In this document: positions 56,975-64,000 of the stretch, one piece after another
How positions within the stretch are numbered: the stretch's first letter is position 1
Layout: each line of letters starts with the position of its first letter
Assembly (NCBI RefSeq): GCF_029784135.1
Contig: NC_073745.1
Location: 282,569,803-282,633,802 of the forward strand
Length of the DNA stretch: 64,000 nt
Source of the DNA: Toxorhynchites rutilus septentrionalis
Taxonomy: Eukaryota > Arthropoda > Insecta > Diptera > Culicidae
Direction of reading: 5' to 3'
The notes under the pieces: model-generated
Told to the model about the DNA's origin: nothing
What the model saw: the letters and a program-made list of their open reading frames with translations, nothing else
Databases searched by the model: none
Made by a program: the position numbers and the translations under genes

Positions 56975-58855
56975 TGTGACGAATCTCATATCAACTGGCC
57001 GTTGGCAGCACAATTTCAAATATCAGTGAAACATTGTGGGTGTAAACACATGGGTCTTTTAACACGTTGAGTGCCACGGTTTTATAGCGATTCTATGTAA
57101 ATTTTTAAACGTATTAGGACCATCGTTTCTTATCGTAGTGGAAGGTATTTTTGTACGAAAGGGAATGCTTATAAGCTTACATGCATAAGTTCTCCGTAAA
57201 GGCGGATTGGATGAGTTTTTAAAAAAATATGAAGCACATTCATTCAGAGTTTTTAATACTTTTCGATTTCAAGTGTGACTTAAGACTAAACTTCGCTCGA
57301 AGAATCTATCCCTTTTATCTTAAGACTGAGACTCTTCTCACAGAATCTATCCCTGTTATCAGTGTTTATTCTGAGCTTAGCAAATTCCAACTATCGTACG
57401 ATATTCCTTGTTTATTTTGTCGATCCGATATCCTCCGGTTGGTTGAAGTTTGTATATTTATGCGATTTCTTTATCGCTGACGAGGTTGCCTTTGATGCTG
57501 TGGGTCAGTTCTGCTGATCGCTAATTTAGTTGCGTTTGATGACTGTTCACTGTAGAATGTTGAGATTGTTTACTTTATGGGATTTCCCCGATCGCTGATG
57601 GTGTTGACCTTGATGCTGTAGATTCTGCTAATCGGCTGACTAAGCTGGCTTGCAAGATAGAACCAACGCTTTATGCTTGCCTGGCTCTGTTTTGGGAGTT
57701 TGTGTTGATAACTCATATATTAGTTACCTTTATTATCGTATGTTATACTATCACTCACCGGTGACTGACGCAACCTGAGCGAAAACTCGATGTCAGTCAC
57801 CGGTGACTGACATGGCAGTCAGCGTGTTAAGCAACTTTGCATACTTGAAATATTCCAAAAACAATTAAGCTACTTTTTAAAATGGGTCAAAACAATTTTC
57901 TGATTTTTTTTCGAAAATGTCTATCTCAAAACCTATAAGACTTGCAAAAATTTTGTCAAAGAAAGAAATGTAGGAAATCGTTTAAAGTTTCATAAAAAAA
58001 TATTTAATCTTTTTTTAATTCATACTAACATTTTTTTTCAAAAATTAAAATTCAATTTTCTTAAAAACGTATTTTTTTGAAATACTCAAAAAAATTATGT
58101 GAATTGCTCATACAATTATCAACAAGTCCTCCATAAATCGGAAGATGGGCACTTTTACAGGAAAAAAGTTCTCATAACAAATTTTTCAGATTTTTTCTAA
58201 ATACAACTAATCCTAATTTTGATAAAAGTCAAGATAGCGATGTAGTGTATTCGACAAAGTTTTAGATTTTTTTTTAAATACTTGAGTTTCTGGAATATAA
58301 GGCTTTTTTGTATGAAGACTCTCGAAAGAAACATGTTTTACTCGTAACATTTTTGTGTGTAAATTCTCGCGTTTGACATGTTCTTGACTTGTTTTTTAAT
58401 ATGATAAAAACTGGAAAAACTTTTCTCCTGTTTCTGTTTCCTATCCATCTTCTGATGTCTGGACGACTTGTTTATAATTGTATGGGCTATTCACACATTT
58501 TTTTAGAATTGAAAAAAAATACGTTTTTGAGAAAATTGAATTTTAATTTTTGAAAAAAAAATTTAAATTAGAAAAAATCTTTAAATATTTTTTTAGGAAA
58601 ATTTGAACGATTTCCTACATTTCTTTCTTTGACTAAAATTTTGCAAATCTTATAGTTTTTGAGATAGAAATTTTTGAAAAAAAATTCAAACTTTTTTTTA
58701 ACTCTTTTCAAAAAGTAGCCTAATTCTTTTTGAAATATTTCAAGTATGCAAAGTTGCTTGAATGACCAATATCTTCACGACCAAAACGTTTAACTACAAT
58801 ATGAAATAGTGCTGCTAACTCCTAAGGCGAGTTGGCGTGAAATTCGTCATGTAAA
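56975..58855. mobile_element. Foldback element with a piggyBac MITE in its left arm
   Basis: The right arm (about 58480-58855) read inward contains CATGACGAATTTCACGCCAA, TTAGCAGCACTATTTCA and AAGCAACTTTGCATACTTGA. The left arm has the same order: GTGACGAATCTCATATCAAC, TGGCAGCACAATTTCA, then after the insertion AGCAACTTTGCATACTTGA. Without the MITE the element is about 1.1 kb with arms of about 370 bp. It has no coding capacity. Confidence 0.65.
57063..57826. mobile_element. 764-bp piggyBac-type MITE
   Basis: TTAA at 57059-57062 and 57827-57830 flanks inverted ends: CACGTTGAGTGCCACGG on the left and CACGCTGACTGCCATGTC read inward from the right. An internal palindrome GTCAGTCACCGGTGACTGAC lies near the right end. 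The TTAA duplication and CACG start fit piggyBac-like elements. The frame at 57229-57480 shows no transposase similarity. Confidence 0.7.
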
Positions 58856-59024
58856 TTTCTGAATTTTTTAAATCTCTTTAATCTCTTGATACTAAGTAAG
58901 AATGCATGAGAATTAAACTTGAAATTGTTTTGGGTTAATTTTTTTGTTTTCGTTTCAATAATTATGTCAAAATATGATCAAAACGTAAAGGAATCAAAAG
59001 ACGCATGATCGGAATAAGTATATA

Positions 59025-60157
59025 CAGGGTGGGCCATTTAAAGTGGAAGGATTTGTTTTTGCAATAGCAAAGTAAAGAAGTGGAATTTAAAATTTTTTTT
59101 TTGAAATTCATTTATTTTGGTCCAAGGAGATTTGTTCTAACTACTTTTTGATTATGATATCTCGTAAATGACCGCCTCTGGCCTTGACCGCAAAATGTGC
59201 CCTTTTTTTCGGCATTTTCCATCACTTTGCCCAATGTTTCGGCCGATATGGCAGCAATTTCTTGTCGGATATTGTCTTTCAGCGCAGCCAGGGTCCTTGG
59301 TTTACCAGTGTATTTTAAATATCCCCATAAAAAAAGTCAGGAGGCGTTTTGCGTACGCGTACTTTTTGATTATGATATCTCGTAAATGACCGCCTCTGGC
59401 CTTGACCGCAAAATGTGCCCTTTTTTCGGCATTTTCCATCACTTTGCCCAATGTTTCGGCCGATATGGCAGCAATTTCTTGTCGGATATTGTCTTTCAGC
59501 GCAGCCAGGGTCCTTGGTTTACCAGTGTATACCTTGGATTTTAAATATCCCCATAAAAAAAGTCAGGAGGCGTCAAATCAGGTGATCTCGGTGGCCAGTC
59601 ATAATCGCCGTTTTTCGATATTAATCTTCCGGGGAACATTTCGCGCAATAATTTGGTCGTGGCAGCCGCTGTATGGCATGTAGCGCCGTCCTGTTGGAAC
59701 CAGTAATTGTCCAATTCATTTTCACGAACAAATGACAATAAAAAGATCCTAACTCTTGCGAACGATGGCGACCTGATGTCGATGGAGTCTCTGCAACACT
59801 GGCTCGAACGGCATCAATATTCTCGTCGAAACGTCTTGGTCGTTGTCTGGACAGATGACTGGCATTACCAACACTACCAGACGATATAAATTTGGCATAT
59901 AATCGACGTATAGTGTTGTCTCCAGGCGATGTTTTAACTTTATTTTTATTTTTCCACGCACGTTTAGTTAACACAATTGAGAAGTTATTTTGAATGTACA
60001 GCTGAACAATTTCAGCGCCTTGTTTAGGTGTGTATTGTTCCATGGTTAAAATTGTACTGAAATGACGCTTCCAACGCGGTATGACATTTGTTAATCTGAC
60101 ATCTCTGTCAAAAGTTATGGGGTTGCCAGATGCTTCCACTTTAAATGGCCCACCCTG
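59025..60157 (-). mobile_element. DD41D-type mariner element, rearranged
   Basis: Perfect inverted ends CAGGGTGGGCCATTTAAAGT plus GGAAG are flanked by TA (59023-59024, 60158-60159). The transposase runs on the minus strand with an internal deletion near 59740-59755. A segment of about 200 bp is tandemly duplicated (59145-59335 and 59365-59565). Confidence 0.8.
59150..60043 (-). pseudogene. mariner (DD41D/rosa-like) transposase pseudogene
   Basis: It starts at ATG 60043 (MEQYTPKQGAEIVQLYIQ), a typical N-terminal HTH domain of a cut-and-paste transposase. The frame stays open to about 59757, where the first catalytic Asp region is deleted. The catalytic core resumes with WFQQDGATCHTA (second Asp) and WPPRSPDLTPPDFF (third Asp). 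Forty-one residues separate these two aspartates, the DD41D spacing of rosa-type mariners. The C-terminal segment (KPRTLAALKD-type) appears twice because of the tandem duplication. The deletion and duplication make it inactive. It belongs to a family that cuts at TA. Confidence 0.75.
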
Positions 60158-60910
60158 TACAAAATCCTGGTACAAAAATCGTTAAAAAATGTCTTATCAC
60201 CTGTGATAGAAATAGTGTTAAATCTTTAAATTTTCCCAAATTCTAAATCACCCAAATCTATCGAATCTATAAATCTGCAAATGTCACAAATCTTTTTCTT
60301 AAAAATCATAAATTTCTTAGGTGTCTCAGATCTCTTAAATGCCACAAATTTCCTAAAGCCCATAAATCTTCAAATATTCTATTTCTCTCAAACCACTCAA
60401 ATCTCTCAGTTCTTTCCAACCTTTTCAATCTTCTAAATCTCTTAAATTTCTCAAATATTTTGAATCCCTATAATCTTAGCAACTATTAAATCTTTCAAAT
60501 CTTTTGAATTTCATCTCTCAAATCCTTCAAATCTCTCAGAATTTTTTTTAAATCTCAGCACTCTTAGAACTCTAAAATCTCTAACATCTCTCAACCTGCT
60601 TCATCTCGTAAATCTCCTTCAATCTATCAAACATCATAAATCTCTTAGATTTTTCAGATCTCTTCTTCAAATCTGTTTCATCTTCAAATTTATCAAATTA
60701 TTTAGATTTCTGAGAACTTAAAAATATCTCAGATCTTTCCAACTTCTTTAATCTCCTTATCTATCTTCAGATAAGACTAAATCTCTCAAATCTTTAAAAT
60801 CTCTTAGTCTCATTTCTCTTTTATCGCTTTAATCTTCTTAAATCTCATAAATCTCTCAAATATATAAAAACTCTCAAATCAATAACTTAATCTTTAAACT
60901 TTAAAACTAT

Positions 60911-62322
60911 TCATGTCTTTATAATATTCACGAAACGTTGTTCACACAAATAATTTTGTATGCTGAATGAATATTACCGAGGAAATGTTTAAATTAAAAA
61001 AGTTACTGAGGAGTTAGTAATTCCTACTAGAATCATTGATATATTTGCGTGTTACTGTATATTCAACAAGTATGGTTCAATAAGTTAAAATTATTGTACA
61101 AAATATTCGAACATTGGGAAATATTCAAGGTTGATATATCAGACGTATCTGAACGACAAAAGCGAGAAGAATTTCATTTCCCAAGTTTCTCATTTTTATC
61201 ATTTCAGTTATTTCCCTGGCTACTTCAAACTGATATACAGCGTGTAATGTAGATTCGCGAAGTTTCGTAGATTTATTCAATTATTTAAAAGCACTTGATC
61301 GTGATTGTATATATTTATTGATGAATGAAAAGTAATTCAGCTGGGATGTCCCGACCCAATTTCGTTTTTCCCCCAATCACACCGCCTCGCTAGGTCATCG
61401 TTGACCCTCGCTTGCGTTTTCCATCCGACGGACGCTAATTAGTCTGTTCCACGGTCGCGAGGAAGTGTGTTTTTGTTTTGTAGCTCGTGACACCTTCTGG
61501 TGGTGGTTATAAAATACATTTTGGAGCATTTTCTTTCGCTTGTCTATCCTCAAGCGACCAACATTTTTTGCCGAAAACAAACACACGGCAAGGACAAGGT
61601 TATATTTTCCGGGTTGATGAGTTGGGTGGTTTGATTGCATTTATTCAATTAGTTGTCCCCAAGGTGTAACCTTGATGTGATGCACTGTGAGTCGGGATGT
61701 TTTTTTTTGGTTACTCATTCAGTTTTCCATTTTTCGTATCTTCGTTCGTTATAAAAAAAATCGTACCATTATTTCAACGGCAAACGGGGGGTGTCACAAA
61801 CAACAACAGCCTTGACTGTGACCTTTGAAGATTTCATTGCACGAACAAAATCGAACGTAATGTCCCACCCGTATTCATTGGGCTGTGGTTTTCCTACACA
61901 CATCACGCAAGGTAGCGCCTGCGTGACAAGAAATAGTTCCATGTATACAACACGCCTTTAACCCTCTAAGACCCAATTTTTTTATTTGTCTAAAAAACCC
62001 ATTCCACTTTTATCCCGAATTTCCGACTTTCAACATAAAATACTCCTAGCAGAAAGCTGCCAGTATGAAACCAATGTGTATGTGTGACGTTCTAATGGGG
62101 GTGAACATTGAAAATGATGTCTGAATAATTTAAAAAGAAAATCCGTGAAACCCGTCTAAAGCCGTGGTTGGGTTGTATTCACCGGAAAACTGTTGCTGTT
62201 CGAGACTTGCGAATAGGCAATATCTTGGGATTCATTGAACAGCGACCCAAATTTAGACTAAAGATGATCTTTTTCTTTTATTCTTGTTATGTTGAATTTT
62301 TTGTCTGATTTCGATGATTGTA
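60911..62322. other. Unique sequence, no gene assigned
   Basis: 61340-61960 is CpG-containing and non-repetitive, compatible with intronic regulatory DNA. TTTAACCCTCTAAGACCCAA at 61958 looks like a transposon terminus of the TTAA-CCCT type, but no matching second end was found. Confidence 0.3.
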
Positions 62323-62848
62323 CAGGGTCTGTCAGATTAAACGCTCACGTAACAAATTTTAATAACTTCTAAAAAAGTGAACCGATTTTTATTTTTAAAT
62401 AACGAAAATAAAGCTTATTTTAGGAAATTTTCAATGTGACCACCCGTTTTTCGATAACGCGTTTTAAATGGTGAACAAAATTCTTCATACAAAACTCTAA
62501 CATTACGACTTCGATGCTGTTGAAAATCTGAGTTATTTATTCTTTAAGTTCCTCAAAATTTTGTGGTTTATTAACATAGCAACGGTCCTTCACGCACCTC
62601 CAGGGAGGAAGTAATCGACGACGAGAAATGTTGAAATTCTTACCATAAGAAGACAAAGTTTCATTAAGGCTTCGGTTCTAGTAAATACACGTTCTTGTAA
62701 ATTGTACATCTCGATGCTAAAAACCATCCGATCAGACTGAACGAGTAGCCGAATATTATCGTCCTGAAGTGTGCAGTGTTACCATCGACTGAGCGAAAAA
62801 AAATTATAAGGGGCTATTCGATTTTTTTGCGTGGGCGAAAAGACCCTG
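62323..62848 (-). mobile_element. 526-bp mariner-like deletion derivative
   Basis: The left end is CAGGGTCTGTCAGATTAAAC and the right end read inward is CAGGGTCTTTTCGCCC. Both are flanked by TA. The terminal match is short beyond CAGGGTCT. The interior retains the end of a transposase gene on the minus strand. Confidence 0.55.
62430..62620 (-). pseudogene. C-terminal transposase remnant of the mariner-like element
   Basis: On the minus strand CVKDRCYVNKPQNFEELKE, a stop, then ITQIFNSIEVV and KNFVHHLKRVIEKRVV parallel the C-terminal tail of insect mariner transposases (KDKVYxNxPxxIxELKxxI followed by a final CI..xGxHxE-like basic helix). The catalytic domain and N-terminus are missing. A single TAA breaks the frame. 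Confidence 0.55.
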
Positions 62849-64000
62849 TACTATACTTTTTTATTAATTTTTAATACGGATGGTTTGTACTGCAGTTTTT
62901 TGCAAAACCCATATTATATGACATTGGCCGATGTTATCGTTGTCAATGTGTCTTCAAATTCAAAAAAATATTGCTAGATCATGTTAAAATTGTCTACAAA
63001 CTAAGTTCGATCTTCATTTAAAAATTTATCCGCAAGTTGGGTCCCGCAAGAATCTCAGAAACGTGACGTTGGGCGACGAAAGTGTTAAATCCGGTCGGGT
63101 AAAAATCTAGCGATGACATTTCTTATTGGAAGAGTTGCCTAAGAGTGTGTTCATTAAATTATAATCATAAAATAAAATAAATGTTGATGTTTGGTTTAAG
63201 ATTCTAGTAGAATAACAATGACATAAAAGACTCGACAGAAATAAATAATCAATTTCCCTCAAACAAATGCTGATGACAAAATGTGTCCAGAATTTGAAGC
63301 AAGGGTCCGGAATTCAAATCATGTCGAAAGAAGTGTCCGGATTTCAAATTATGGCACAATGAATAAATTCACAAATTTTGAACACATGTAATATAGTTTT
63401 GTGGGAATCTTTTAATTCTATAGGAAAGGTAATTTTTCATGTTATGATATGTCAATATTTTTTAGTAGTGGAAGTTATCATCGTGAGCGCTTAAGTGTCC
63501 GGATTTCGAAGCATTACGATACATACCTTGCTGTTTTCTTTGAACACAATAATTCAAATTTATTATAAAAAAACTAGGGTTTCTTTAGACCCCCTCAAAA
63601 ACCCAATTTTTTATATTTTTCGCCAAAAAGTACACAATTGGGGCGCAGTTTAGAGTAAGAATAGTTTTCTAGAACGTAAAAATTGAAAATAGCTTTCATT
63701 TGTTGTAAAAAACCAAAAATTGGTTAAGCGAATCAGAAGTTACAATTTTATTATGGTCGAAATAAGCGAAAAAAAAATCAAATATTTGTAATACGAAAAA
63801 ATATATCTTTCTGAATTTTTGATATGTTGTGTAAAAATAATTATACCCAGGATACACCCACATAAGACTATCGGAATTATTTTATTTAGTGCGTTTGGTT
63901 ACCAATTGCATTTTTTTTATTTTTAGTAGAAAGTTTTAATGGACCGGAGAAGGGCCTATGGTTTGTGTGGTTTTGCAGAAGCAACTAAAAGTGATTCATT
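62849..64000. other. AT-rich, no gene recognised; edge of a further repeat
   Basis: 63280-63510 has GTGTCCGGATTTCAAA-type repeats. The last 80 bases resemble family B/D interior: GGACCGGAGAAGGGCC at 63941-63956 is a near match (13 of 16) to the histone stem-loop complement, and GCAGAAGCAACTAAAAGTGA parallels 45740. The element continues beyond the window. Confidence 0.35.

Larger units (their letters stand above)
54386..60910. repeat. Degenerate TCTCAAATCTCTTAAATC low-complexity tract
   Basis: Loose repeats of about 9-12 bp built from AATCTCTCAAATCTCTTAA fill 54386-55010, 56380-56960, about 58860-58900 and 60220-60910. Between them sit a minisatellite-related block, two inverted-repeat elements, a piggyBac MITE and a mariner. 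No gene is present. Confidence 0.7.

Noticed and set aside
57229..57480. Frame inside the piggyBac MITE as a possible transposase remnant
   Set aside because: No DDE or cysteine-rich C-terminal motifs, and the element is too short.
1..64000. Endogenous viral sequences (flavivirus- or rhabdovirus-like, or LTR retrovirus-like)
   Set aside because: No frame shows polymerase, nucleoprotein, protease or integrase motifs of these groups. All reverse transcriptase segments are of the non-LTR type.

Overview
The window looks like intronic and intergenic DNA from a large, transposon-rich insect genome, most likely a culicine mosquito such as Aedes. That assignment is inference. It rests on the AT-rich composition, the tRNA-headed SINEs, the RNase H-bearing and CR1/Jockey-group non-LTR retrotransposons, the DD41D mariner, and the many short elements ending in palindromic GACGTAGGACTACGTC-type sequences. 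No complete conserved host protein-coding gene is visible. Almost every long open frame is transposon-derived or a by-product of a tandem repeat.

Layout. 1-3622: 3' end of a non-LTR element, split by a 2.8-kb transposon with an 8-bp target duplication. 4.4-6.3 kb: unique, CpG-containing DNA that could be a promoter and non-coding first exon with a splice donor at 5396. 6.3-11.1 kb: pogo/Tigger-like element with a TIR-like minisatellite, and two copies of family B. 12.9-14.7 kb: family A copy, a SINE and another repeat. 14.9-15.6 kb: unique DNA. 16.4-18.6 kb: a second pogo-like element with a nested MITE. 20-22.6 kb: a B copy carrying a LINE fragment that carries a SINE. 24-26 kb: an A copy with a SINE, inserted in an older repeat. 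26.5-27.4 kb: unique CpG-richer DNA with a small signal-peptide-like ORF. 27.8-31.6 kb: families D and C head-to-tail, running into a GA satellite. 33.7-35.9 kb: decayed CR1/Jockey-group LINE. 37.8-39.5 kb: A copy. 43.8-48.7 kb: more A-D relatives, SINEs and foldback repeats. 48.8-52.5 kb: a 3.4-kb RNase H LINE inside a SINE. 53-54.4 kb: unique DNA with a candidate recursive splice site. 54.4-60.9 kb: a degenerate TCTCAAATCT-type low-complexity tract holding foldback elements, a piggyBac MITE and a DD41D mariner. 61-64 kb: unique DNA, another mariner remnant and unassigned AT-rich repeats.

Most striking observation. The short element families called A-D here share a common plan: a hairpin near the left end, a subterminal repeat TTGACGTAGnACTACG, a core that often contains a 95-110-bp minisatellite, and a palindromic right end. 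One of them (27771-29413) carries on its minus strand a perfect histone-mRNA-type stem-loop followed 12 nt later by a TCAAAGAG purine element like a U7-binding site. Degenerate versions lie at similar places in related copies. Family B copies also carry a CCAAT/TATA/initiator core promoter with exact -32 spacing, pointing toward the end with the histone-like signal. Together this suggests mobile elements that captured replication-dependent histone expression signals.

The donor at 5396 and the candidate recursive site at 53067/53068 are on the same strand. They fit the idea that much of this window is one very long + strand intron, but this is a hypothesis that RNA data must decide.
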